The notes under the pieces: model-generated
What the model was told of the DNA's origin: nothing
The model's database searches: none
Seen by the model: the letters and a program-made list of their open reading frames with translations, nothing else
Program-made: the position numbers and the translations under genes
NCBI GenBank assembly: GCA_951799425.1
Contig: OX637394.1
Coordinates: 14,028,001-14,092,000 of the forward strand
Length of the DNA: 64,000 nt
Origin: Ilex aquifolium
Lineage: Eukaryota > Streptophyta > Magnoliopsida > Aquifoliales > Aquifoliaceae
Direction of reading: 5' to 3'
Shown: one piece after another, positions 12,080-24,100 of the stretch
Position numbering within the stretch: position 1 is the stretch's first letter
Layout of the letters: every line of letters begins with the position of its first letter

Positions 12080-12800
12080 ATGAACAGAAAAGGGGGGTTT
12101 AGAAGTTAATGAAATATTGGTTTAGTGTCAATCTAAAACTGTTCGACGTTAAAATCTACAAGCCATGCCCATTGGCCTCGGAAAGTCATTTTCCATTCAT
12201 TTTCCAGGTTTTTCATAGCCTCCAACTGACAGCACATCATCAACAAGGGCAACAAGTGCATCTAACTTTCGTTATCACGAATTTGAGAAACGTAAAAAAT
12301 GTACGCAGTCTTATATGACGTTCCATCAACATATATATAGTATTAAGTCGTACAAATTCATAACTTGAAATGTGAACACATTGACTTGTAGCAACAAACT
12401 TGAATCCAAACACACACTCCTAGTGTCTTCACATCATGATGGAACATAGCTGGATCAAGTACAGGATTTCCCAAAAGCATCAGCATGGTAAATTACCATC
12501 AACAAGTATCCAATCAAAACTTTAAGGGACTAACTGTGATACTAAATTTGATATCATACCGACAGTTACCATAAAATAAGTTAGCTACAATTCAAATTGG
12601 ATCAAGATACACTCCCAAAAAGTTAAAGTCATGGCTAAAAAACTTGGAAGCTAGCCTTATTTTGCCGTAATCTTATTGGATTGAGTCATAACCTGTCTAT
12701 ATCAAGGTATAACTCCACATTAACTTTATATTAACTTTTAGTAAGATATCAAAAAATAACTTCTCAATATCATATTATTTTCCAAAGTTTTAATATATAA
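12080..12800 (+). repeat. Unclassified dispersed repeat, copy C
   Basis: Third copy of the family. It lacks an internal segment that copies A and B share (about 8080-8340 in A), so ACAGGATTTCCC is followed at once by AAAGCATCAGCATGG. It provides the uninterrupted version of both insertion sites seen in A and B. Confidence 0.7.
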
Positions 12801-12917
12801 TATAGTCATTCTAAAACGATTAAAACCGTGGGCTAGTAGCCGTTTTCCTATCTTATTGTAACATACCAATAAATCTTTTTTCTCTTCAAAAAAATATTTA
12901 AAAGCTCTCATTATATA

Positions 12918-13511
12918 TATACACTACTAATAAAAGTACCTTAACATGAAAAAAAAATTATTTACTATTTTGCCCTTATAAAAAATTATAAAGGCTAATA
13001 TGTCCTTTTATATTTAAATATTCAAATTATCATTATATCTCTTTGTATTTAAATAACAAACTAATCTCTAGCATATCATATAAATTTTTCTATCTGTGCA
13101 AAACTTTTGAATAGTCATGTTATTCTTAACATGATATATTAATACATGTTGACTACAATATTATCTCCAATGACAAAAAATGGATATATTTATATTATCT
13201 CTTCATTCACAATCAAAATAATTTGGTAAAAAATTATTGATGCACAAAGTAAAAATAAGAAAGACAAAAAGAAAAAAAAAATCGAGAAAAAAAAAATCTA
13301 TAAACCTTACTACTTGGTAATTCGAATAAAAGAATCATAGAAAATGAGTTCATTAGATGTTTATAGTTATGAAGAGAATACAAACAATTTAAGTATGATA
13401 AATATTAGATAATATCTAATGTAGCTACATAATTAGATTTTTTTTATATATATATTTTACCAAATATTTCAACAACAAAATTTACGTGCAACGTACGTCG
13501 TGCATTGCTAG
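12918..13511 (+). mobile_element. Short non-autonomous Helitron (594 bp)
   Basis: The 5' end TATACACTACTAATAAAAG matches the 5' ends of the other Helitrons here, apart from the mutated first TC. The 3' end has ACGTGCAACGTACGTCGTGC followed by ATTGCTAG, then T, giving the CTAG|T terminus. The first 50 bases resemble those of the 11479-11884 element, so both belong to one family. The interior is AT-rich without coding sequence. Confidence 0.65.
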
Positions 13512-14811
13512 TATGTATAAAGGAGAGCATCCTGCTTTATCAAAATACAAGAACGACTCAAATCGTTTAATCCAACGATATATCTTACGACTTATATTTT
13601 AATTGCAATAAATTTGTCTATTTATATTTTAACCATATTTTTCTATTTAAATAAACAGTTGTTAAGATCTAGAACATTCATTTTAGAGATTCAATATGAA
13701 TTGCTTGCAATAAAAAAAAAAAAATTTAAAAAAAACCCACTAAAATGAGAGTTCCAATATCTGGACTAACTATATGGCCCAACTAAAAGCAGCTATTTTG
13801 ACACCATACACTAATAGTATACGAAACTAATACAAAATTAAAGGAATTTTTTGTTGGAGAAAATCAAAATAATAGAATAAACTAATTCTTGATAAGTTTT
13901 TTTTTTGAACAAAAAAAAAAAAAAAATTGCTAACGTGATTACAAAAATTGTCGGGTCAATGTCAAAGACAAATAACCCATATTTCATTGGACAAACCCAT
14001 TTAATCAAACTATTATACGAAGAAATGATTGACTTTTTTTAGTTTGTATAAATCCGCCTAAAATATTAAAAAATACGAAAAACAAATTTACTTGATTTTG
14101 CTAATAAATCGAGTTAAAGTTGATTTGTATCTGACATCAATATAAAATAACACCATCTTGATTACACCCCAATGGTTAAACGACAATGCCAAAAAAAAAA
14201 AGAGAGAGAGAGAGAGAGAAAACTTTACTAGGATAAATTCAATTACGACGTGTTATACATAAGTGGATTCCTCAATCATCGTAGATGATCTGCTAAAAAA
14301 AAAACTAAGGTATAAGAGGGGATCTAACTTTATCTTCAATAGAAAATAGTTTATCGTCGCATCGGGTGAAGCCCACCAAATTTTTTTTGGGTCGGCCTGG
14401 GTAAGTCCATGAAGTTATGGGTTGGGCTATTGGTATTGGGTCATATGCTAATAACCCAACCCATGGCCCGATACTTTTTATTAGAAATTTTCATTTATTA
14501 TTATGTTTGCCGGCAAAATAAAACTTATTAATTATACTAGTAAAGCATAAAAGTTTTTGCATCATTGCATGTGTGGACACCAAACTCATATTTTTGTTGA
14601 TAAACACCCCCAACTCTTAATCAAATTTAAATTTAAGTAAAAATAGGTTAAAATAAATTTCGATCATTTACTCAATTCATATTAATTGATAAAAAAAATA
14701 AAATTACTCAAATTATGAGAGATTTCAAATTTTAATGGTCTAATTTAATTATTTTTTAGATATTCAATGATTATATTTTATTTTATTTTAAATTTAAGTT
14801 TATCTTTTGAA
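13512..14811. other. Intergenic AT-rich DNA, no gene recognised
   Basis: This is low-complexity A/T-rich sequence with a GA microsatellite at about 14201-14219. Near 14390-14470 GGGTTGGGCTATTGG and its near-inverse ACCCAACCCATGGCCC suggest a degraded inverted repeat. Confidence 0.5.
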
Positions 14812-15475
14812 TAGGGGTGGCAATCGAGTCGTGTCGTGTCGAATAAGTGTCGGGTCATTACGGATTCATGTCAAACATTAGTCAACCCTAACCCAACCCA
14901 TTTAACTAATAGTGTCGTGTCGAATTGACCTGTTTATTTTCATATCGTATTCGTATTCGTGTTGACCCACATCAACTTTGAATAAAAAACTTAACACTAA
15001 GATTATATTTTCACTTAATTGAACTCATGTTCATTCTTTTTCTACAAACTAAAAATTAACTTAATAAACATAATAATAATAATAATAAACATAAACATAA
15101 ACATAAACATAATAATAATAATAATAAGTAAAAATATATTTTTTATACAATAATTATACTAGTACCTAATAAACAGTTACAAATAATTAATATTTTATTT
15201 CTAATAATACTAATTAAACATGTTGATCGTGTTAATTTCGTATTGTTCGTTAATATTACCAAACAAACGAAAAAACAGAGAAAGTGTCAATTTTTAAATA
15301 AACGGGTTGATCGTGTCAATTTCGGGTTTAGCGGGTTGAACCCGAACATGACCTGTTTATATTTCGTTGTCGGGTCATTTTTGAGTTTGTGTCGAGTTAT
15401 AATCTAGTTCGTGTCATAAAATTCGTGTCGAGTTCGAGTCGTATCGTCGGGTTGAGTCGAAAATTGTCACCCCTA
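14812..15475. mobile_element. hAT-type MITE with perfect 8-bp target duplication (664 bp)
   Basis: Ends are TAGGGGTGGCAA on the left and TTGTCACCCCTA on the right, a near-perfect inverted repeat of the common plant hAT type. CTTTTGAA flanks both sides (14804-14811 and 15476-15483). The interior repeats GTGTCG/CGGGT words and has an AAT/AAACAT microsatellite at about 15068-15127. No coding capacity. Confidence 0.88.
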
Positions 15476-15578
15476 CTTTTGAAGTACTTTTTTTATAAAA
15501 TTAAAATTTAAAAAATATTATTTATACTTAAAATATTGACTTAATTAATCACAACTATTGAATTAATAATAAATACTA

Positions 15579-15661
15579 GGGTAAATTACACTGACACCCC
15601 CTGACTTTTTGGTTTATTACACGGACACCCCCTGACTTTTGACAAATAACACTCGGACCCC
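15579..15661 (+). repeat. MULE left terminal inverted repeat
   Basis: It starts GGGTAAATTACACTGACACC. Inside it the phrase GACACCCCCTGACTTTT occurs twice in tandem with a TGGTTTATTACACG spacer. The match to the right end is 80 of 83 positions by eye. Confidence 0.95.
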
Positions 15662-16174
15662 TTCACATTTGAAATTCGTTACAACTAGACCCCCTATACT
15701 TGACAGACGTTAGACATGCTTACGGAATATAATGACATCAGCCAAAAAAACTATTATAATTCCAATAATGCCCCCATCTGGTGAAAGTCAAAGTCTACAA
15801 AACTATTGTACTTCAAAGTGATTATTGAAATGCCAATTTTACCCTTTCCTTTTCATTTAAAAACTCATTTTCATCTCCTAAAGCTTCATTCGGCAGCAGG
15901 TAAGGTTCTCTTATTTTTTTGACTTCCTCCATATCTCTTTACCTCTATATCTCTATGTCCATCTAATTTTTTTTGTATATAGTTATAAATGGATATATAT
16001 ATACACGTATAACAATAGTATATATATGCATTGTCTGTGTTAGATGTGGATGGGGTCTCACTGTTTTAACAAGTGTTATCAGAAAGGGTGTTTTTGTTGT
16101 TATGCAAAAAGGCAAGGGGTGTGTCTATCATTGACATAATATGACTTGTATTTTGTTGTATGTAATAACTATAG

Positions 16175-16597
16175 GCACAAAACTTGTCATCTTCTTCCAG
16201 CAGTAGATTTGGAGGCGGGAACAGAGAAGGATTTGGAAGCGGGAACAGAGAAGGATTTGGAGGACATGAGATGTTGGATTTAAGGTTCGTTGGAACACAA
16301 TGTAATTGTGAGAAGAAGGCAGCAATAAGGATAGTGGAAACCGAGAAGCCATCAAAAGGGATATTGTATTTCAATTGTGAGAAAGGGGGGTGCAGGTTCT
16401 TTGCTTGGTGTTATCCCCAATTAACTATAATGCCTCCATGTGCCGAACATGGTTATGGACTACGACGAATGTCCAGCTCAGAAAGGGGTAATAACGCCCA
16501 GGACACACATGCACTTTTGAAGGCCCTCATCGTTGCTGTGTTAGTTGTGTTTGTAATGCAACTATTTGATATGGTCATGTCTATGAGCAAGAACTAG
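16175..16597 (+). CDS. Small GRF-type zinc-finger protein encoded within the MULE
   Basis: The open frame follows a splice-acceptor-like TAG ending at 16174 and runs to the TAG at 16595-16597. The finger is CNCEKKAAIR...YFNC...GGCRFFAWC, with Cys residues near 40, 42, 65 and 70 counted from the TTG at 16184, fitting the GRF finger (C-x-C...C...C with FF-x-W). Upstream is a Gly/Asn/Arg tandem (GGGNREGF, GSGNREGF). The C-terminus has a hydrophobic helix (ALIVAVLVVFVMQLF) like a tail anchor. No ATG precedes residue 30 (16271), so either an upstream exon supplies the start or ATG 16271 is used. An exon end at AGCAG|GTAAGG (about 15900) fits a 5' leader. GRF fingers bind nucleic acid in other proteins. 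The role here is unknown. Unlike the transposase beside it, this frame has no stop. Confidence 0.7.
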   Translation, partial: AQNLSSSSSSRFGGGNREGFGSGNREGFGGHEMLDLRFVGTQCNCEKKAAIRIVETEKPSKGILYFNCEKGGCRFFAWCYPQLTIMPPCAEHGYGLRRMSSSERGNNAQDTHALLKALIVAVLVVFVMQLFDMVMSMSKN

Positions 16598-16898
16598 AAA
16601 TTCCAGTGATGTAGTCTTATCTATAATGTTAGGTTGTGTTTTACCTATTATGTAGGCGATGTGTCTGTCCTAAGTATGCTTTTGGAGTTGTGCTAAATAT
16701 GTAATGAGCTGAAATCAAGATTATGAAATATGTATTGGCTTTTGGAATTATGCTAACTATGTAGTGGCTTCAATACATTGTAATAGCATCAATACAATAA
16801 TTGTTTGTGTACATAGTACACTAACCAAAAACTGCCATCAGAATCTCAAAAAAACACTAATAGGACTAATAAGTCAAAAAAGCCATGTGCACCATGTA

Positions 16899-17047
16899 CA
16901 TTCCTATGCTAGCTATGTGCACCATTCACAAGTCAATATCCAAAATGTCATACAAAAAAAGGCACCATTCACATTCCTATGCTAGCTATGTGCACCATGT
17001 AGAAGTCAATATCCAAACTGTCATACAAAAAAAGGCACCATTCATAT
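16899..17047 (+). repeat. 73-bp tandem duplication inside the MULE
   Basis: The phrase ATTCCTATGCTAGCTATGTG recurs with a 73-bp offset (16900 and 16973), each copy followed by AAGTCAATATCCAAA and CATACAAAAAAAGGCACCATTCA. It lies in the gap between the convergent 3' ends of the two MULE genes. Confidence 0.75.
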
Positions 17048-17058
17048 TCCAGAAGATG

Positions 17059-19972
17059 TCAACTTTCATTCACATCTGCCCTTACACTGGCCTGAGTGTC
17101 TGTCCTTACACTGGCCTGAGTGTCTGCCCCTTCACTGGCCTGAGTGTCTGCCCTTTCACTAACAGGAATATCAATTCCTTCTTGTGATATAGAAATTCCA
17201 GATTCACCAGCTTGAGAGCATTGTTGTGATTGTGGTGTTGGTTCAGTTTGCTGCATACATAAATACATAAACATAAAAAAAATGTTGGACCAACATTTTC
17301 ATTTGTTATGGACATAATTAAAAATTACATGTGCTGCACCTTTTCCTTTGACAGGTGCTCTTTGGCAAGTTCGTTTATTGTGACCTAGTTGCTTGCAAAT
17401 TTGGCACCTAATTGTCTGCCCCCTTCTCATTTCACTTGTGCCAGCTGCTGGTTCATCTGCAGTTCTTCTTCGATTGCTTCGAGGCCTTCCAGGTAACCTG
17501 CGTAGAGGTGGTGGATGAAGAGTTTCTCTAGTTGGAGCCCACATCTTATGGTCTGTAATTGGATGTATGATATCCCCATGAACCAACATGTATTTTTCCT
17601 TTGTGAAATAAGCATCACAAAACATCTCAATATTCTCCCTTTGAGAACTTATTGTTGCTGCTGCATGAACACAGGGGATCCCAGTAATCTGCCATTCTAC
17701 GCAAGCACATTCCTTGGTGGTTAAATTGACAGGGTATGTTGTCTCCTTGTGACGAATATCAAACTCCAAGTTTCCAGCCCAAAGCACATTACACTGCATG
17801 CTTTTCCTTACCACCTCGGTCAGTTTTTGTCTAATATTCTTTGTAACAAGACATTCCCAAAGACTCCCCTTCATTTTTCTTTTGTGCAGCCTCACCATTA
17901 ACTTGCACATTATTCCCTCTAACAGTGTCAAAACTGGTTTCTGTCTATGTAAACCAACTCAGTTGTTAAATGACTCACACAAATTATTGGTTATGTAGTC
18001 ACTCTTAACAGTATGGTCAAATGTGTGCCTAGCCCATGTCTATACAAGAATATTCATTAGCCAATCATATGCATCACAATTCAAATCTTTCATTTTATCC
18101 ATGGCTTCCCTAAACTCCATCTCAGTATAAGCCCTAGCTGCCTTCCAGAAATAAATCCTAAGTAGTAACCCTGAGAATTTTGGCTTAAAGTTGTTATAGA
18201 GATGCTTACAACATCTTCTATGTTTACTTCCAGGAAACACTTTGTCAAACACTTTATCTAATCCCTAGAATGTCACAAGAAGCAAGAAACAATAAACAAG
18301 AAACGACAAATCAGATAAGACATTAAAATGAAACTAAATGGCTAAGAAATTACAAGTTAGAAGCATACCTTCTGGTTGTCTGAGATAAAGGTCCAAGATT
18401 TGGTCCTATCCGCTGCTCCAATGACACCATGTAGATTTTGAAGAAACCATCCCCAACTTTCTGTCATCTCACTTTCAATCACTCCATATGCCACTGGAAA
18501 CAAACCTTTATTCCCATCAAGAGCCACTGCAGCCACCAGAACTCCACCAAATTCACCTTTTAGGTGACAACCATCAACCCCAATAAAAGGTCTGCATCTT
18601 GCCCTAAAACCATTTTTCAGTGCAGCAAAGAAATGAAGATTCTCTTGAACAATGGGTTATCAATCACAGATTTCTTGAAATAATCAAGTTTAATAACACT
18701 CCCAGGGTTACTCCTCCTTACTTCCCTAACATATGCTGGTAGTAATCCAAAAGATTTTCCATGATGACCCTCTATTTCTTCTATAGCCCTCTTTTTAGCC
18801 CTATATAATTGACTAGGGTTGGCCTCAATCTCCCACTTATCCTGCAACTCATATTGTAAAGTTTCTAGGGTCATCGTTGGGTTGTTTTTTATCTCCCTTC
18901 TAAACTTTTTAGCAATCCAAGTAGAGTTTGCTTCAGGCACCTTCCTATACTTGACACAATTGTGATCTTTACTGTTAGTCCTTACTTTAAAAGTAGGCTG
19001 ATCTGGTAAAGGAGATGCATGAATCCTCCACTGGCAGCCCTCAACAGCGCACTCAACGGTAACTCTAGTCCTCTCATTTTTCTTCCTTATTACTTTTATC
19101 CCTGTCTTTATTATATAATCCTTCAATGCATTTCTAAACAAGTCAACATTTCCAAACAACATCCCCACACAAAAGTCCCAATCAGTGTTTCCATCTTCAG
19201 GAACATTAAACTCCACTCCAAATCTTGAAGGATCACTGACATTGCACTTTCTTTTCCTACCCTTTCTATGTGTTTCATCCACTTCAGCCTCAAGTTCCTC
19301 AGAATCTGCACTACTACCATATCCTTCATCCCCTGATTGATAATCTGAAAATCCATCGTCACTGTTTTCATCTAATTGTGTGTTGATGGTATCATCATTG
19401 TACTCATAACTAACATTGGGAGCATCATCACCATCAACTATCCAGTCATCATCCTCAGAACTGAAACCATAAACATTGTCATCATTCACATCATCAACTT
19501 CATGCCTATTTACATCCCTGTCATCATTTTCACCACTGCCACCCGTATGTTCATCCTCATTTACATAATCAACTTCATGCCTATTTGCATCCCTGTCATC
19601 ATTTTCGACATTAGGTTCATTGTCATCAACATTAGACTCTTCACCTATTCCTACATCTAGAGGAGGTAGGAGTCTCACCTGACACCCAACTTCAACATTC
19701 ATAAATACAGGTATCTCCTTACAATTTCTATACAAAGAAAACATTTCATGTAACTGTTCATCGCCATCAATTACAAGTTTTCCACTACCATCTGGCCTAT
19801 CAACTGTAATAGCAATCATTACCTTTGATAAACTATCACCCATAAAAACATTGGTAACTTCTGCAATATCCGTTATCATATCCATACAACAATACCTATC
19901 AGGGTCTACCCTATTAATGGTGAAAATAGAGTTGTTAAAATGAACAACAATGTCATGCCCCTGCTCATCCAT
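17059..19972 (-). pseudogene. MuDR-type MULE transposase, broken
   Basis: The start is taken at 19972 (MDEQGHDIVVHF), just after a CTGCAG acceptor-like site. Exons are about 19972-18369, 18264-17329 and 17250-17059. Order of parts: a PB1-like N-terminal domain, a long acidic Asp/Glu/Asn stretch, a MuDR DNA-binding domain (VECAVEGCQWRIHA, then DHNC), the catalytic core around GVDGCHLKGEFGG and FISDNQKGLDKV, a SWIM zinc finger (CACVEWQITGIPCVHA), and a CCHC knuckle (CQICKQLGHNKRTC). The last exon encodes an 8-residue repeat (ADTQASEG type). The gene is damaged: a one-base frameshift near 18620-18640, in-frame TAG at 18040-18042 and in-frame TGA at 17959-17961. The element is therefore non-autonomous today, but the rest reads cleanly, so inactivation is recent. 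Confidence 0.88.
17077..17160 (-). repeat. 24-bp minisatellite in the transposase last exon
   Basis: CACTGGCCTGAGTGTCTG begins at 17085, 17109 and 17133, with a partial copy at 17157. On the minus strand it codes an eight-residue repeat, so length changes keep the frame. Confidence 0.85.
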
Positions 19973-20735
19973 TTCTGCAGAACATTTAAATGGCCAAAAA
20001 ATGAAAATAGATGAGGAAGGAGAGATGGATAACAATGTCTCTTACGATGAACAATAATATGTCTTACTGGGTGACTAAAACATGAAAAAGAGATGTGCCA
20101 ACACAATGAAAAATGAAGATGTCAAACCTGTGATCGATTGAAGAGTCAGAAGAAGATGCCTTAAACGAGATGCTTCGTAGAAGATGCCTTCAATGAGATG
20201 TTTCGTAGAAGATGAAGAGCCAAGATGCCTTACACGAGATGCCTTACACGAGATGCTTCGTAGAAGATGAAGAGCCAAATCCAGACTTCGCCTTTTCTAT
20301 GTTAGGTTTGAAATAGGTAAAAACGATGGGGGATTAGGGTTAGGGTTTCTCTGATTCAAGCATGGTGATAGTGGTTTAGGGTTAGGGTTTCTCTGATTCA
20401 AGCATGGTGATAGTAGTTTAGGGTTTGAATTTCTTTGATTTTGGAGTAGAGTATGCACGATTTTGGGTTTGGATTTCTTTGGAATCGATGCATGAATCTG
20501 TCAAAGACGATTTGGGGTTGAATGGATTCCCTCTTCTGATTTGGGTTCTCTCTTGCCTTCTGTCTCTCTGGATGCGACGAATGGTTTTTGGTTCAGTACC
20601 CTTGATATTTTACAAGGCTATTTTAGTCATTTTGATTTTGAACTGAATTATCAATTTCGTTTTTGTGATAACAAAAGTAGGGTAAGATTGTCATTTTGTA
20701 TTTTCCGTTTGCAACGTTTCATTTTTAACGCCGTT

Positions 20736-20818
20736 GGGGTCCGAGTGTCATTTGTCAAAAGTCAGGGGGTGTCCGTGTAATAAACCAAAAAATCAGGGGG
20801 TGTCAGTATAATTTACCC
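20736..20818 (-). repeat. MULE right terminal inverted repeat
   Basis: This is the reverse complement of the left end with three substitutions. It ends TAATTTACCC directly before the TAAATACTA duplication. Confidence 0.95.
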
Positions 20819-20827
20819 TAAATACTA

Positions 20828-21160
20828 AAAATTGATTAAGTTAACAAATTAAATCAGTATTTGAAGACGAAATACTTTAAACATTCTATTCCCGTAAAAA
20901 ATGAATTATGACGAAAAGAGAAACGGTAGCACAGAAGCCCCGTGCCTTCCATAATAGCGTATAAAATCTCACAACCAAAACGGCCGTGGACTGTCCCAGC
21001 ATTGCCAGCGCTAGTCCAAACAACTCAAACCCCAACCACCCTTCCCCGGGCCTCCCGTTTCTCCGGTGAATATTTTCTTCAAACCCTCAAATCTCCGTAA
21101 CGATTCTTTATCTATGAGTCTATGAGAGCTCGATTCTGATCGAAGCAGAGATAGTTGAAG
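20828..21160 (+). promoter_or_regulatory. Upstream region and 5' leader of VAMP714
   Basis: This lies between the MULE target duplication and the VAMP714 ATG. It shifts from AT-rich to GC-rich at about 20930, typical of a plant core promoter and leader. The MULE inserted only about 330 bp upstream of the start codon. No clear TATA box was found. Confidence 0.45.
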
Positions 21161-24100
21161 ATGGCGATATTGTACGCGGTTGTGGCTCGGGGGACGACGG
21201 TGCTGGCCGAGTTCAGCGCCGTGTCGGGGAACACTGGCGCCGTGTCGCGGCGGATTCTGGAGAAGTTACCGTCGGAGGCCGATTCCAGGCTTTGTTTCTC
21301 GCAGGATCGCTACATATTCCATATTCTCAGATCGGATGGCCTCACCTTCCTCTGTATGGCCAACGACACCTTCGGAAGTCCGTACTCTTTCTATTTCTCT
21401 CTACATATCTATGTATATCTCTATATATACCTATATATATATATTTCCGTAGGTATACATGTATGTGTGTGTGCGCATACATGTGTGGTTTTGACTCATA
21501 TCATGAATTTGAAGGTTTTTGTTGATTCTAGCTGTTGGAATGATATGTTTTGTAGTATGTGGCTTTGAGATTGACTTAAGCCTTCTCTCGATTTTTAAGT
21601 TCTTGAATTGAATTGAGATCTTTATTTGAATTTGAGACATAAGCAGAGTTCTGAGTTCATATACTGATGTTTACATTCACAATTAAATTGGACAATCTGT
21701 ACTTACAATTGGAAAAAAATACGAAAAAGTGTCTGTTGGTTTTCTTTTTTATTCTCATCATAAATTTTGAGGTTTTTGATTCATTTTATCTGTCTACCGT
21801 CTACTTGATATGTCTTTTAGGGGTGTAGTTTTGAGTTTAATTTGATCTTATGAATTAAGTTTGTGGCTGTCTGTGTGTTTTGCTTTAGAAATTGAAGCAC
21901 TGGACAGCTCTCAGAGTAAAATGGGGTATTTTTTTCCTCTAACGAAGAAACTCAAAGAATGGGATTTTAGTGTCTTTGAGTTTATGGGGAAAGTTTGAGG
22001 CTTGATGCTATATCTAAATTTATTCTCCGGTTCATTTTATAAATGCTTTGTAACCTCAATTTTCTCGATTCTCTAGGTGTAAGAGTTGAATATTATTGAT
22101 CTAAGATTTGTGTAGTGCTTGTTTATTGGAAACACCCACCCACCCAACCACGCACACACACACACACAGATATTTGCATTTTAATTGCGGTTTGGCTAAA
22201 CATTTCTGGAATGATATTTTGACGGCATAATAGTTTTTAGGTGCGCAGTGTGTCATGTGACATTAAAGGATGGAGATAGACTTGAACAATGTGCCAATAT
22301 GAGTGTGATCAAGAGCAATCATTCAAACAGTGAAGAATTTGTCGAGCTTAATTGATTCTATATCATTGACCTATATAAGATCTAATTCTAGCACAATAAC
22401 CATTATCCCCATTAGGATTACCCGTGTCATTAATGAATTGGAACATGGATATTAATTGGTGATATTTTGACCTTTTGGTTAATCTACCTTAGGGATCACT
22501 TTTTTTATCTAGCGTAGACATTATTTCCCCCCGTGTTAAACTACCCGTATTAGTCATTTTATCGTATGGAATAAGTGTTATAAACCATGCTTAGCATCCT
22601 CGAGCCTACTATAAATGAAAAATTGTTATTGATGTGCGTCTTTATACAATCACAAAAGTGGGGGATAAAATTGAGATAAATTACAATTTGCAGGTTAGTG
22701 TTTATTGTGAAACTCAAACCAAAGTTGCGCGTGTAATTGTGTATATGCAATGGTCTAGTATAAAGAAGTTTTGGGTGGGCATCTTTGTGGGAAGTGGGAA
22801 CCCACCACTCGCAAGAATTCTAAGCTTTAGGACAGTAAGATGTAGAACATCCACTTCCCTTGCCTTAGTTCAGCTGGTCCACTTTTGGTCTGATATTTAA
22901 TTACATCCACCCTTGACCAAAGAGGCACTTGATTAAAGAATATCAACTGTAGTAAAAAGAGTATTTATGTACTAATTTCTTGTATGCAGGTAGGTCGAAG
23001 GGAGCATACCTTGTTGTTCGTGCATCTAGGATCAACTTGTTACTTGTGCATTATTTACTTATGCTTGGAAGCTTTAAATTATATTCACATGCTTTTATTC
23101 CTTTTTAGGTTGCTAGATGCATACTTATATTACGTCATCATGGTTGAGCACCTGCAAAAGGTAGAGGTTGCGTCGCCTAAATTTGTACTAATTGGAGCTT
23201 TCAATCTGTTTATGGCCTATTATCTGTTTTGCATTAGATGCAACCTTGTTGGCTGTGTCTCTTTAATCTAACTTTATGATCCAATTTCTTTCAAAGGAAA
23301 ATTTATGAGGTGGTTTCGGTGTGGAAGTGGGTTGTTACCTTACTAAAAGGACCATTACGTAGTTTAGTATACATCAATGATTAATTGAGGGCACTGAGGG
23401 GTATAGATTCAGTATAGACCTATCCTTTGGCATTTGTTGCACAAGGTGACTCTGATTTGAACCCACAAACTCACGGTTTTGTCCCTTTAATCTAACTTTA
23501 TGATCCAATTTGCTTTCATTGGGAAATTTATGAGGTGGTTCCATATGGGGGTGGGTTGTTACTTTACTAAAAGGATCATTACGTAGTTTAGTACACATCA
23601 ATGATTAATTGAGGGCACCGAGAGATATAGATTCAGTATAGACCTATCCTTTGACATTTGTCGCACAAGGTGACGCCGATTTGAACCCACAACCTAACGG
23701 TTGTTAGCCAGACCCTTTTATTATTGCACCCGCAATGGTTCCTATTTAGTTTTCTTAGGGATGATTCTTGTGATATCCATCATAGATTTTGTGGTTTTAG
23801 TAACATGATTGTGACACATTTGGTTGCAAGGCACATGAGCTAAGTGGGAGAATGACCCAATTATAGATCTTCACCATCACTTGTTTTATTTGCTTGATGC
23901 TTTGGAATAAAAAACTATAGTTTTATGTTTGGCTTGATGGAATGGGGCATGAAAGATGTGGTACAATGAGCAAGCAAGATAATGAAGACAGTTTATTTGA
24001 ATTTCCTTGATTGTTAAGGATGCAATCTTGTTTGTTGTATACATGGGTCTGTCTGTTGCTGACTTTTGAAGCGGAGGCCCTTATGTCCTTATGCCATCTG

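Larger units (their letters stand above)
15579..20818. mobile_element. Mutator-like element (MULE), 5.24 kb
   Basis: It is bounded by 83-bp terminal inverted repeats (15579-15661 and 20736-20818) with three mismatches, and by a perfect 9-bp target duplication TAAATACTA (15570-15578 and 20819-20827), the Mutator signature. It carries two convergent genes: a MuDR-type transposase on the minus strand (19972 to 17059), now broken, and a GRF-zinc-finger ORF on the plus strand (to 16597). About 760 bp at the right end (19973-20735) is non-coding, with short repeats of AGATGCCTTA and GGGTTAGGGTTTCTC. The perfect target duplication and 96 percent TIR identity point to a fairly recent insertion. Confidence 0.95.

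Noticed and set aside
19376..19660. Plus-strand open frame rich in isoleucine
   Set aside because: It is the mirror of the acidic Asp/Asn stretch of the minus-strand transposase.
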